This document shows positions 34,799-45,534 of a stretch of 64,000 bases of DNA, one piece after another (within the stretch, counting starts at the first letter, position 1; every line of letters starts with the position of its first letter). The stretch spans positions 377,501-441,500 of the forward strand of contig JASPKZ010004568.1 in assembly GCA_030220185.1 (NCBI GenBank), written 5' to 3'. Made by a program: the position numbers and the translations under genes. The DNA is from Diploptera punctata. Taxonomy: Eukaryota > Arthropoda > Insecta > Blattodea > Blaberidae. The notes under the pieces were generated by a model. The model saw only the letters and a list, made by a program, of their open reading frames with translations, was not told the DNA's origin and searched no databases.

Positions 34799-35816
34799 GC
34801 ACACTGTTATTCTCTAGGTCAATTTATGGTGGAAATCAAACTAAAGTTTTTCTTAGATTATATTATGCTAAGCAAGTAAAGTAGCATTATTCACAATACA
34901 CTTTATTTACTTGCCTAGAATTTTATACATCTTTAGTATTTGCTGCCACTTCCCAAACTGCCATAAGAAGTTACACCCATAGGGTTTGATCCTGACAGCC
35001 AGATTTATTCTGTAAAAGAAATATTGAGTAATCAGTACACATTGAAATATTATAGGTTAGAGATAAATGTGAGGCATTGATTACAGTTTTTCTAAATTAC
35101 GGTATTCTAATTTAAATATAAGCATGATAATGTCATGACGTAAACCAATGTAATAACACATACCATTTTACATAATTAATATATCATAGTTTTTTATTTC
35201 AAAACACCTTTTTTAAAAAGTAAAATATAAAACATATTTCAGATAAAAGCAACCACATATGCAATCATGGATTTACCTTCCATTATGTATATTCTTCACC
35301 TTCGCTTTCTGCTTCAAATTGCAGTAAATTATAATTTAGGAATTAACTTCTATGCGGTAAAAATATAACTTTATTCAATTTGAAATTTCTCTCCACCAAA
35401 AGAGAATTACGTTATTTAACTTCATTAATTCAATTTTTCAATCGTCCAATCAGAAAATTCAAATATATTTTAATAATCCAATAAGAAAATTAGAGTTTAA
35501 GCATAGAGGAAGTAACTCCTCTATGGCCTAGAATTGACTTCAGTGTCATCTGAAGATGACCGGAGTACTAGCGGCCAAAAAATGATGTAATATCTTCCTA
35601 TAAAGTATCATACACGTGCTTCATTACATGCCACACGCGTCTCACAGGGGCAAATACATGTTGGAAAGGATTTTAAATTCTCATACTTTTCTGACCACAT
35701 AAGTCAAGGACGGTGTGATTGGCTTTATGCCAAGGCCATCTCCTATAAAACATAAACATTTAATTTACGACACTATACTTATTCATTCAATTGATCTGCA
35801 TAATATTAATTATCGG
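34799..35816. other. Spacer, nothing firm
   Basis: AT-rich. CATCTGAAGATGACCGGAG near 35540 resembles the CTGAAGATG...GGCC..AAA signature of retroelement termini but lacks a GAAAC box. Confidence 0.35.
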
Positions 35817-35955
35817 ATACATTTGGGGCTTAACATTTATCTTAGTGACGAGGAAAATATCCAACAAACTCACCAAGGAAAACTGTCTCAATCGGAAATC
35901 GTACCCGGGCCAGCTGCATACGAGGCAAATATTCTACTCCGAGACAACAGTGGAC
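35817..35955 (-). mobile_element. SINE head and body fragment, degraded
   Basis: On minus it contains GTCCACTGTTGTCTCGGAGT, then GGCCCGGGTACGATTTCCG (B box equivalent), then a corrupted TTTTCCTCGTC and GGCCCAAATG-like body. The tail is absent. Confidence 0.65.
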
Positions 35956-36101
35956 TTATTTTCCTTAGTAATTTATTTTATTTTAATCTATTTTAGAATT
36001 TGAAATTTGCTTCATTAGACAATTTATGTTAATATTAGGCCTAATTAAAGACTCGAAAAGAATCTTAGCAAAATTTTAGTCAATTCAAAGTTTTTTATTC
36101 A

Positions 36102-36465
36102 ATGCCCCACGTTGTAATTTCGACATTTCTGGTGTTCTATCCTGTCATTGGCGAAATTGTAACCATGTTATGAGGTTGGGGCGCCTGGAAGGCGCGGTAA
36201 CGGCTGCCCCAATGTTATAATAATGCTAGTGATGCGCCTGGAGAGTCCTTAATCCAAACTTAATCTGAGACAAATATGAATGATGATGATTATGACGGTC
36301 ATATGTGTTTGGGGACCGATTGGGCCTTAACGTTTCCCAACATTTGATTTACAAATGAGGAAAAACCGCGAAAAAAACCTCACTCAGAAAATTTTTCCTA
36401 CCAGAAATCGAACCCGGGGCCGCTAGATGACAAGGCGGTAACGCTACCTCGAGACTACAGAGGCC
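36102..36465 (-). mobile_element. SINE, tail type B, second copy
   Basis: Head at the high-coordinate end (complement of CGAGACTACAGAGGCC), B box GGTTCGATTTC, body with GGTTTTTCCTCAT, then the type B tail containing GGCGCATCAC and GGCGCCCCAACCTCATAAC and ending near GTGGGGCATT. It confirms that the 15.6 kb copy is not a one-off chimera. Confidence 0.8.
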
Positions 36466-36749
36466 AATTGAAAGTAATCTAGTCTTAATAGTCTTTGAAA
36501 ACATTGAGGGTGCCCAGAGACTATGTCCATAAGAATCCCTAAATAATTCGACAATAACGAATTTACTTCTTTCACATTTAAATGCATATTTTCAATTATA
36601 ATAATTTTCATAACATTTTAGATTTTTATATTTATATTCATTCTTCACTATTTAATTATCCACTTCAACATCTCAGGTAATTAGCGTCGCAATTAAACGC
36701 CGGACGTGAAACGACTAATAAATGTTCCTTTGACACCACATTACTACAG

Positions 36750-36930
36750 TATGATTTGCATAACGTAAATGAGAAACTCGTGATGCATGTTTTACTTACC
36801 TTTCGATGGAAGACAAAATCAGAATTTTTACAGCCAGAAAAATCCCAGTTCAGTTTAAACCTATGCATCTTGGATCGAGAAGCAGACGTCGTAACCAGTA
36901 GACCACGTAGACCGGCAAATTTCATATTTT
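36750..36930 (-). repeat. tRNA-like SINE candidate
   Basis: Minus strand: GCCGGTCTACGTGGTCTACT then GGTTACGACG (A-box arm), a middle section, AGGTTTAAACTGAACTGGGA (B-box-like) and a T-rich tail (TTTTTCTGGCTG). The spacing suits a tRNA-derived SINE more than a tRNA. Confidence 0.4.
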
Positions 36931-37106
36931 TTCGGTATGCTTATATTCGTATGTATTTTCCCTACCAGAAGAAATTAGCGACTGCCGGACATTCACATCT
37001 TTTAAAATAAATATAAATTTATATTTGCTCTAATCTCGACTTTATCATCACCCAGTGTAAGATATATAATATATTAATTGGTGTTTCTCGTATAATTTAA
37101 TATATT

Positions 37107-37110
<4 letters not shown>

Positions 37111-37147
<37 letters not shown>
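37111..37147. repeat. (AAT)n microsatellite at a LINE tail
   Basis: An uninterrupted run of ATA/AAT units abutting the LINE tail at 37148. Confidence 0.9.
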
Positions 37148-37152
<5 letters not shown>

Positions 37153-37383
37153 CTTACTCACTGGCACTATCGAACCCGTAGGTTCATGGCCGCACGGACA
37201 TAAGCTCTCCATACATCCCTATCCTGAGCTAATGCTTTCCAATCATTCCCTGTATAATCTACTTCCCTTAAATCATAGTTAATGTTATTCTCCCACCTCA
37301 TTCTTGGTCTACCAACTGGGCGTTTTCCCTCTGGCTTTCCTACAAGAAGCTTCCATGCAAGTCTTTCATTCCCCATATGTTCA
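37148..37383 (-). pseudogene. 5'-truncated LINE 3' end, best-preserved C-terminus
   Basis: The minus frame 37376-37167 reads MGNERLAWKLLVGKPEGKRP, then VGRPRMRWENNINYDLREVD and YTGNDWKALAQDRDVWRAYV. It ends RAAMNLRVR and then continues through GGTTCGATAGTGCCAGTGAG into (TAAG)n. This is the last ~70 residues of a non-LTR retrotransposon ORF2, the post-RT region. There is no EN or RT, so it is a dead-on-arrival insertion. It is flanked on both sides by AAT microsatellites, suggesting insertion into or generation of simple repeats. Confidence 0.85.
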
Positions 37384-37392
37384 ACATCGCAG

Positions 37393-37411
37393 AATAATAA
37401 TAAAATAAATA

Positions 37412-37444
<33 letters not shown>

Positions 37445-37462
37445 TATTATTATTATTATCAT
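37393..37462. repeat. (AAT)n/(TTA)n microsatellite
   Basis: AATA and AAT units switch to TTA units midway, forming a short potential hairpin. Confidence 0.9.
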
Positions 37463-37539
37463 TAATATTATCATAAGTATTATTATTGTTATTATGATCG
37501 TATAAAATGTTGTTTGTACATTTCTTAATTTTTATAATT

Positions 37540-37632
37540 TTTTAGTGTATTTATAAGCTAAGTGTATTGTCAAATACGTACTTGTAATTTGTGCTTGTGA
37601 CCGTAACTCTGCCAGAATAAATAAATAATAAT
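37540..37632 (+). mobile_element. Possible LINE 3' terminus
   Basis: GTAACTCTGCCAGAATAAAT followed by AAAT units resembles the AACTC..CCAG(G) plus AAAT-repeat ends at 44850-44882 and 18279-18300. Only about 40 bases support it. Confidence 0.4.
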
Positions 37633-38974
37633 AATTATTATTATTTTCAAAATGGATTAGAGGATTTATAATGTGTAATCTTGAAGTATAAAAACAGTAA
37701 AATCATCTTAATTTCGTTGTTTTTCTTATATTTTATATCTTTGTAACGTTTGTTTTAAATGTTCTACTTTGCTAGAGACTCATAGTTATTTGACGACGAT
37801 AAATAAATTGAATGGGCGAAAACCACAACTGTATAAGTACATTTTTTGTGAAAATTGAGTTAAGTATAATTACCGCAAGTTATCAGGTGCTTCGTTCGAA
37901 TGGCAGAAGGACTGAGATATATGCTGTAAACTACTTCTCTCTACAACTGTTTTCATCGGTTTGATATCTATAGCAAATGTTTAAACTGATTCTTCTCTGA
38001 GTGACCTAAATGTTACTTATACCGTTATGGTTTTCACCCACTCAATTTATCAATCAATTTTTCAAAATAAATAAATGAACCGCAGATACTGTTTGAAATT
38101 AAAAACTTTGTCTCACATAGAGTTGGACCACCAAATGTTCTGATTATTTCATAAAAATTAAATCAATGTTTGTTGTTTTTCCAAGCACGAAAACAATAAA
38201 TTTGTTTTATTAAATCCAAACTCGATGTTTTTGTCCTTCATATAGACTCGATGGTTTGCAATAAGCGGAAACAACGCCAACACTTGTAATTTTCCCAGTA
38301 GCGTACATCTGCACGATTCAACATCAGATATTACGAGATAACAATAATGAATTTGTTATCATCTATTGTAGCAAGTAGATATTGCCTATTTTCATCCATC
38401 CACTAACCATGATCCATCCAACACCCACTTCGTCTGAATGTAATGAAATTAGAATTGCGGGTTTCCGATGAAATCTGACCTATTACTAAACATGACTTCT
38501 CTCCCGAACATTTTTATCACAATTCATTGCATTAAAGATAGGACAAAGCGCCTAAATATTAAATAAGATATTTTTGTTTACAATATTAAACTAATTTATT
38601 TATAGATGTTTAACTATGTGGGTATATTTCGTTTTAAATATTTATGTTGTTTCGGATGAGGCTCTGAATTGAGCTGATACTCATCCTAGGATATCCTCCA
38701 TTTTCCTGTGTGATCAAAAATTATATATCTGATCCAAAGTTTAAAATCTCTCGTTCAACAGATCGTAAGCCCAGGGTGGTGTGGGACATGTGTAAGGTGA
38801 GGAGTTAAACTACGATGGAAAAGGAGAAGTTATATAATGATAATTAGTACTTAATTTAAAATGACGTTTATTAGGAATACCAAAAAAATGGAGTTTAATG
38901 CTACGTATTACTCATTGCGGAAACTCTTACCTCCGAACTTATCTAAACAAGATTAAACTAAAATTATTTTAAAC
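37633..38974. other. Spacer, nothing recognised
   Basis: AT-rich with no supported frames. Confidence 0.4.
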
Positions 38975-39295
38975 GGCGATTTTTCCAGTTATGTTATATG
39001 AATGCGAAACATTGTCAAAACTATTGCGACCATTTGAGAAGACAGTGTCCAGAGACATATTAAGGCCAACCCGACACGAACATACAGACGAATGGACAAA
39101 ATTACATAACAAGTGAACTGTACTATTTTAATGGGAAGCCAAATGTAATAAGAACAGTTAAGTCTCGTAGACTGCGATAGCAAGAATATTTGGCAAGAAT
39201 GGGCAATCAAAGATTCACATGGAAACTTGTAGGAAAATCAGTCTAGTAGACAGGCCAAGAATGAGGTGGGAGAATAGCGTGATTTGAGAATTTTA
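38975..39295 (+). pseudogene. LINE C-terminal fragment
   Basis: Broken plus-strand frames read YECETLS, LRRQCPETY, VKSRRLR, LARMGNQRFTWKLV and RPRMRWE-like remnants. It is the same family as 37148-37383 but starts further 5' and stops short of the tail. It ends abruptly against the minus-strand RT piece at 39296, so the junction is a later rearrangement or insertion boundary. Confidence 0.7.
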
Positions 39296-39335
39296 ATCAT
39301 TCTGGCATTCAGAACTGCGTCATCAGCATAACGTA
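39296..39335 (-). pseudogene. RT fragment with YADD box, downstream half of a split LINE
   Basis: Minus strand RYADDAVLNARMIKI. RYADD is the catalytic box of reverse transcriptase. The upstream half of the same RT is at 45229-45525; the two halves rejoin in frame if the mariner-like element between them and one TA are removed. Confidence 0.75.
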
Positions 39336-39453
39336 CCACCGTGTCCTCAAATGTAGTATCATAATTTAAACTACCACTACGTCGCTTTGAATAACCGCAT
39401 CTAAATGAAATTGGTGACAATCAAAAGAAAAACTCAAACCTTTTTGTTATACC

Positions 39454-40474
39454 TCATAGACATTGAATGTGGCCGCCACGAGTGACACTGCAAAGAACGA
39501 GGCGATATTCCCATTCACGCCACAAACGCTGCAACATAGGTGAAGAAATTGACTGGATGGCAGCAATAAAACGAAGCTGGACTACATGCAGGTTTTGAGG
39601 CAACGGGGGTACATATACACGATCCTTTATGTAACCCCATAGAAAGAAGTCACAGACCGTCAAGTCAGGTGACCTAGGCGGCCGCTTGCACAAAATATCA
39701 TCATATCCGGCACGTCCAATCCATCTTCCTGGAAGCCGGTCATTGAGATGCTCCCGAACATGCAAATGCCAAAGAGGAGGTGCTCCATCTTGCTGGAAAA
39801 TATATTCATTGTCTTCTTCTTGTTCCAATTGTGGAAATAACCATTCAGTGAGCATATCAATATAATTTGCACCGTTTGCCTGTAGAAAGAAAATGAGCCA
39901 CATACTTTACGTTTCGATACGACACAAGTGACATTCACTTTAGGGGAGTCTCTTTCAACTTCCTCAATGGTGTTTGGATGCTCACTCCCTCAAATCGTAA
40001 TATTATGCCAGTTCACTTTTCCACTAACGTGGAAAGTTGCCTCATCACTGAAAATTATTTTTTCTGGCAGTTCCTGTTTATCCTCCATTAGTGCCATGAA
40101 ATGTTCAGAGAAATCTAATTGTTTTGCATGGACATCAGATGTCAACTAGTGAACTATTTGGAGTTTGCAGGAGTGGAACTTCAGTCATGTACGTGGGATC
40201 TTAGATACGGTGGATTTAGGTATGTTTAATTGTTGACTATCTCTATGGACAGACATCTTAGGACTACGCACAAATGCCTCCCGCATTTGATACACAATTC
40301 TTGCATAGACAGATGGTCTCCCTGAATGACCTTTCCTTTGAATGCATATGCAGCCACGATCCACAAAATCACGGTACAACTCGAAGACTGACTTTTGTGT
40401 AGGAGCCTGACATTGTAACCTTCGCCTAAAAGTACGCTGGACCAGCACCGGACGCTGCGTGGTGTGAGTGTCAT
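39454..40474 (-). pseudogene. Transposase, main part (IS630-Tc1-mariner, insect lineage)
   Basis: From the LINE junction it reads DTHTTQRPVLVQRTFRRR, APTQKSVFELYRDF and GHSGRPSV: the helix-turn-helix N-terminal domain with the GRP motif. After several frame breaks in the middle (40185-39910) it continues FQQDGAPPLWHLHVREHL, RPPRSPDLTVCDFFLWG and YIKDRVYVPPLP, ending WEYRLVLCSVTRGGHIQCL. DGAPP and SPDL-CD-FLWG hold the second and third catalytic Asp positions. An insertion near GYDDILCK stretches their spacing. The N-terminal 14 residues lie beyond the LINE at 44893-44939. Inactive. Confidence 0.85.
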
Positions 40475-40605
40475 GGCGGATTGTGAATAAGAGTGAAACT
40501 GGTTGCTCGTGTTTTTGCACAATTTTCAGCAGGTGTTAGTTTGTTTTTATAAACGTAATATCGATATTGCGAATTTATTTTGTTTGTAGCTTAATTTTAC
40601 GTATA

Positions 40606-41262
40606 ATGGCTCCACGTAAAACAAGAAATTGTGAAGAAAGCAAAGAAGAAATAACTAAGCGTGTGGTCCAAGAATGTTTGCGGGATCCAGCCATGTTGCA
40701 GCTGTTGAAGGACTCCGTGCGTGAGGCTATTGTATCGGAGCTAAAGGTAACTATAGACCGTAATACGGAAGTTATTAGGCAGTTGGAACTCTCGCTTCAG
40801 GAGAGGGACAACAAAATATTAAAACTGGAACAACAGTTAAGTGAGAAAACCGACTCGCTAGAGCAATACCAACGTCGACAGTGTCTACGTATTTTCGGTA
40901 TACCTGAACAGGATGGTGAAGATACGGACAATATAGCAATCGACGTGGCCTCCAAAATTGGAGTTAAATTAGAAACCTGTGATATCGACAGGAGTCACAG
41001 GGTTGGGAAAAAGTCGGATCGACACGGCCTGTTATTGTTAAGTTCATCAGTTATAGAAAGAGAAGGGAGGTCTTCCAAAATAAAAAACAATTGAAAGGCA
41101 GTGGGATCACAGTAAGAGAAGATCTCACCCAAATTAGATGTAAATTGTTAAAGGACTGCATCACAAAATTTGGCGTCACAAATGGGTGGACAATTGATGG
41201 CGCAATACATGTGAAAAATGGAGATACCAAACGCATCATCACCCGGGCCTCTGATATGTAAA
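40606..41262 (+). CDS. LINE ORF1 protein (coiled coil plus RRM-like), one frameshift
   Basis: Translation is best started at the ATG at 40606 (MAPRKTRNCEESKEEI) rather than the earlier non-ATG start at 40567. Residues ~45-105 form a heptad-rich coiled coil (QLELSLQERDNKILKLEQQL). They are followed by an RRM-like section (QRRQCLRIFGIPEQ, DIDRSHRVG) typical of L1/CR1-type ORF1 RNA-binding chaperones. The frame breaks at about 41025 and the plain reading ends at 41094. The adjacent frame carries the expected continuation (RPVIVKF, GITVREDL, TNGWTIDGAI) to TAA at about 41262. One lost base explains it, either a real mutation or a sequencing slip. Confidence 0.75.
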
Positions 41263-41489
41263 TCTACCTAGTGCAAACACGCCCAGTGATACCATATCCC
41301 CAATTTAGCACTTTTATATAAATTATTAAAATTATATTTAGAAATTTCACATTAATTATTAGTATTATATTTAGAAATTTTACTTTATTTATTAATTTAA
41401 TATTTGAATAAGATATTAGTGACTTGTTCTTTTCTTATAATTCTAGTTAAAATATTTTTAAAATTTTCCATCCAAATAATGCTATTCAT

Positions 41490-44384
41490 TTGGCGGTCTC
41501 TGACAGGTTAGAGGACACTACCCTTCTCAAACCCCTTCCAAACAACAATAATGCAAGACAGGTTCTAGAAACAGCATTCTCCCCCTTCCCGTCTTCCCTA
41601 CATGTGGTTCACTTGAACGCACAAAGCTTAACTGCACATGCAGACGAAATTAGTATGATTTTTTCTTCTTCCAATATTCATGCTATTCTCGTATCAGAAA
41701 CATGGCTCACTCCCTCCATTAATTCTAGTTTAATTGACATGGATGGTTATACTTTTCTTAGACATGATCGTGTACATAGTCGAGGGGGCGGTGTTGGTGT
41801 CTTCGTTAGGACAGACCTTTGCCCTAAGTCTGTATACTTTTCTAATAACGAGACATCTCCTGAAATTATGTTTATAGAAATATACGCAAGCTTCCAAAAA
41901 TGCCTTCTTTGTGTAGTGTACCAACCCCCTAAAATGAAAAAAATAGCAGAAATAGAATCCGCTCTACAAAACGCACGTATACAATATGAACACGTTATCG
42001 TCATGGGTGACTTTAATATAAATATACTAGACACTGACAACAGACATACACAACAGCTTATGTCCGCGTTCCAAGTTTGTGATATGACTATCCTTCCCTT
42101 ACAGCCTACACATCACACCAATCATTCTGAGACTTTACTTGACTTAATTGCTACTAATAATCCAGACAGAGTACTAACCCACGGGCAACTGTCAGCTCCC
42201 GGAATATCAGCACATGATATTATATTTTTAGCATATTCACTGCAGTGCCCTAAACTAGCTCGTAAGACTATCACATATAGAGACCTAAAACATATAAACA
42301 ATGCAGCTCTACTTGAAGACGCTATAAAATTACCCTGGCATACTATATGGACGTTGCATTCTGTTGACGAAAAAGTTGAGGCATTAAATAACCTTATATT
42401 ACAACTATATGACAGACACGCTCCACTGAAAACTAAACTAGTGAAACGACACCCTGCTAACATTCGTGACTTGATGACTGAAAGAGACGCAGCATATCGG
42501 AAATATAGACTCGACAAAACTGATATAAATCTTAATCACTATAAACGGTTACGAAACAAGACTACACAAACTATCAGAAACGCCAAACTTAGACATCTAT
42601 ACAGCCTTACTGAACCTAATAACAATAACCCAGATATTTGGAAAAATCTGAATAAAATGGGTGTAGGAAGGAAAGACACACAGGTAGAAAAACTACCTGT
42701 TTCTCTGAACACACTTAATAACCATTTTACAAGCACATTCTTTACTCCTAAAGACAAAACACATACAACAAGTGAACTACTATTGACAAATCCATCAGAC
42801 AGAGAACATTTCCATTTTTCATATCTTACAGAAAATGACATAAAGAAAGCTCTCAAACGAATAAAAACAAAAGCAGAAGGTACTGACCGTATAAATATCA
42901 CTCTACTTAACAAAATAATCGACGTTATACTACCTACCATAACTCATGTTTTCAACTCCTCACTACAAACCTCTATATATCCCACATTATGGAAGCAAGC
43001 AATTGTACGCCCACTCCCGAAAGTAAAAACTCCCTTAACTCCTAACGATTTTCGACCCATTAGTATTTTACCTACCCTTTCAAAAGCTTTGGAACGATTA
43101 GTCCACAAACAACTGACTGACTACCTAACTGAACACGACCTTTTAGATCAATACCAATCAGGCTTTAGGACAGGACACAATACAAATACTGCTCTACTAA
43201 ATATATGTGAAGACATACGCGAAGCATCTCATAATCGAAAACTTACTATTCTTACACTACTTGACTTTAGTAAAGCATTTGACACGGTAGACTTGGACTT
43301 ATTGTTGCTTAAACTAAAAAACCTCTCACTTTCTGACAGTGTCACGCAATGGTTCAACTCCTACCTTCGTGAGCGCCAGCAATATGTTGTAGGAAATTCT
43401 ACATTACGCTCTTCTTGGACCTACCGTAAAGCTGGAGTTCCACAGGGCTCGGTGCTCGGCCCATTGCTTTTTTCAATCTATATAAACGACATATCTGACT
43501 CCCTAAAACATTGCAAACATCATTTATTTGCGGACGACATGCAGATCTACCTTCACTCAGACAAATATTCTTTAAATGACGCGGTAACCAAAATTAACGA
43601 GGACCTTGACTCGCTAACGGCGTGGACAGAGAAATATGGACTTGAATTAAATCCTAGAAAGACACAAGCAATCATTATGGGCCATCAGAGACTATTATCC
43701 TCAATTAACACAAATGCAGTATTACATGTGTCACTTAATGGGGTTCAGATCCCTTATAGTGAGACAGTAAAAAATCTAGGAGTGTTTATGGATAAACATT
43801 TAATTTGGAATAAACAAATAAATAACATTTGCAAAACTATCTTCTCAATAATACACTCATTAAATCGTATAAGAAATTGTTTACCGTTTTCTCTAAGAAA
43901 AATGCTAGTACAAACACTTGCAATGCCCCATTTTGATTATTGTGATACTCTTTTTACTGACCTAAATACTGTTCTTACCCAAAGACTTCAACGTGTTCAC
44001 AATTCTTGCATACGTTTTATTTGTGGTATACGTAGATTTGATCACGTTACACCATACCTGGAACAATTGTCATGGCTTCGTCTTCAAGATCGTAGAACCA
44101 TCCATTCCCTATGCCTACTCTATAACATATTACACACATCTTTACCTTATTATTTATCACACCCGCTTCACTAAACTCTCTGATACACATAACTTAGATA
44201 CCCGATCCCTTGGGCACAGTGTCCTTTATATCCCTCCTCATCATACTACCTATTATTCGAAATCTTTTACAGTTTCTCTTGCTAGAACATGGAATTCACT
44301 TCCACCCTATGTCAGAGACTGCCAAACTTTACCATCTTTCAGAAATAAATTGAAAATAAAATCACTAACAGAAACAACTCACTA
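41490..44384 (+). CDS. LINE ORF2: AP endonuclease and reverse transcriptase
   Basis: This makes and inserts the cDNA copy of the element. The uninterrupted frame spans 894 codons to 44174 and opens at a TTG; no in-frame ATG lies near it, so the true start or any reinitiation is uncertain. Endonuclease: HLNAQSL (~40), SETWL (~70), RGGGVGVFVR, MGDFNINI (~172) and SAHDIIF (~250). RT: TLLDFSKAFDTVD, GVPQGSVLGPLLFSIY and FADDMQIY (~680). The C-terminal domain continues after a frameshift near 44150-44170 in the next frame (RFTKLSDTHNLDTRSLGHS, ARTWNSLPPYVRD) to TAA at 44384. All catalytic boxes look intact, so only two single-base shifts (one here, one in ORF1) separate the element from full coding capacity. 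Confidence 0.9.
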
Positions 44385-44649
44385 ATACTACTTTTTAAGA
44401 ATTAATAATGCGTTTTTGCATTATTTAATAAAAATAGACTTAGGATTTGTTAATATATTTACCTAATGCCTTGTATAAAAAGCGTAGATTAATTCATTGT
44501 AGTGTTTTTTTTCTCTTCTTTTTATGCATAGTAGATTCGAGCTGTTATTCCTTTTTTATTCATTGTATCATTAATTTAATTTTAATTGTATTTAGTTTCA
44601 TTCTATTATTAGACATTAATTTCATTATTATTCAATATGACAGATAATG

Positions 44650-44826
44650 AATTGTTCAATAACTATTATTGTAACTTTTTTTTGTATTCATATGTAACAT
44701 GTTTGTCCTGTCTAATATGACTACTATTGTAATTTTTTTGTATTCATGTGTAACATATGTTTGTCCTGTTTTATATGACTATTATTGTATTTTTTTTGTA
44801 TTCATATGTAACATATGCTTGTTCTG
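44650..44826 (+). repeat. Three ~58 bp tandem repeats in the LINE 3' UTR
   Basis: Each contains CTATTATTGTA (or one variant), a T-run, TGTATTCATATGTAACAT and GTTTGTCCTGT. Copy number in such UTR repeats often varies between elements. Confidence 0.85.
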
Positions 44827-44892
44827 GTGAGTGGAAGAGAAGGCCACATGGCCTTAACTCCACCAGGCTAAATAAATAAATCTAAAAATAAA

Positions 44893-44939
44893 TCTAAATA
44901 TTCCAAAACACACCAACTACGTTCCTGTGGGTTTGCCAT
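44893..44939 (-). pseudogene. Transposase N-terminus, cut off by the LINE
   Basis: Minus strand from ATG at 44939: MANPQERSWCVLEY, then the LINE tail. The next residues of the transposase (DTHTTQRPV) resume at 40474 on the other side of the LINE. Joining GAATAT to GACACTCAC keeps the frame, which fixes the LINE insertion point to within a few bases. Confidence 0.85.
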
Positions 44940-45228
44940 AACTCGTTAAAACTTCATAACTTCTTTAATAACACAATTTTGAAACACAGCAAATATTCAC
45001 ATTTAACCTGTTTCCTAAATATCCAATAAAGAATCCATGTCGTCTACAAAAAAACATTATTAAGTTTAGTTTAGTTTCTGTATTGATATCCATCTTTCTC
45101 CATTGTTGACGTCATTAACATGCACAAAACGTTTTGAATTTCTCTTTTGATTGTCAACAATTTCATTTAGATCCAAAGCGACGTAATACTAGTTTAAAGT
45201 ATGATACTATATTTATGGACACGGTGTA

Positions 45229-45525
45229 TATTCAAATGTTTATTTCCCATTTGGCAACCTGGCAGGCACCTTACTTCATGTATAATTGTATCCATTATAC
45301 GATTAAACAATAAAGGATTTAGAGAACTTCCTTGTTTCATTCCTTTGTCACACTTAATTCCTTCCGTAAGTTTCTCATTTATAGAAATCTTTGATTCAGT
45401 ATTTGTATTTACATCCTATATCAAATTTATTACTGTGCTTGAAATTTCTTTCTCTTGCAAGATTCCTACTATCTCTTATAATTTGGCTCTATCAAAACTT
45501 TTGTAAAATCTATAAAACATAAAAA
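45229..45525 (-). pseudogene. RT fragment, upstream half of the LINE split by the mariner-like element
   Basis: Minus strand: FYKSFDRAKL (palm motif, like DF.KAFDR), then two stops, then KLTEGIKCDKGMKQGSSLNP, LLFNRIMDTIIHEVRCLPG and MGNKHLNI, directly before the mariner end. It continues as RYADD at 39335. It is 5'-truncated and already carried stops, though when those arose relative to the mariner is unknown. Confidence 0.85.
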
Positions 45526-45534
45526 AACAGGTGT

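Larger units (their letters stand above)
40475..44892 (+). mobile_element. Near-intact non-LTR retrotransposon (jockey/CR1-like), ~4.4 kb
   Basis: A short 5' UTR (40475-40605), ORF1 (40606-41262 across one frameshift), a ~230 bp AT-rich interval, ORF2 (41490-44384 across one frameshift) and a ~0.5 kb 3' UTR with three tandem ~58 bp repeats make up the element. The end is GGAAGAGAAGGCCACATGGC then CTTAACTCCACCAGGC and AAAT units (44829-44892). AAGGCC-ACAT-GGCCTT forms a hairpin just before the tail. It is the youngest insertion in the nest. A long target duplication was not found; at most AT is shared at the junctions. Clade is inferred from motif style, not from a tree. Confidence 0.88.
39334..45229 (-). 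mobile_element. Mariner-like element, itself interrupted by a 4.4 kb LINE
   Basis: Terminal inverted repeats of about 100 bp lie at 39334-39435 and 45131-45229. The outer ends read CCACCGTGTCC (left) and CACCGTGTCC (right, inverted), both flanked by TA. Shared inner blocks include TAGTATCATA, TTTAAACTA, TACGTCGCTTTG and ATCTAAATGAAATT. Without the LINE (40475-44892) the element would be about 1.5 kb, a normal size. Transposase runs on minus from 44939 (start) to 39454 (stop). Confidence 0.9.

Noticed and set aside
34426..34884. 152-codon plus-strand frame with C- and S-rich composition
   Set aside because: It runs antiparallel through a SINE with clear head, tail and target duplication; its composition follows from the GC-rich SINE body.
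35535..35585. Second hammerhead-like motif (CTGAAGATGACCGG...)
   Set aside because: It lacks a GAAA box followed by a stem III and UH site; stem II would be very weak. At most a decayed relative.
41730..42940. Minus-strand frames of 64-133 codons across the LINE ORF2
   Set aside because: Shadows of the 894-codon plus-strand frame; they carry no motifs of their own.
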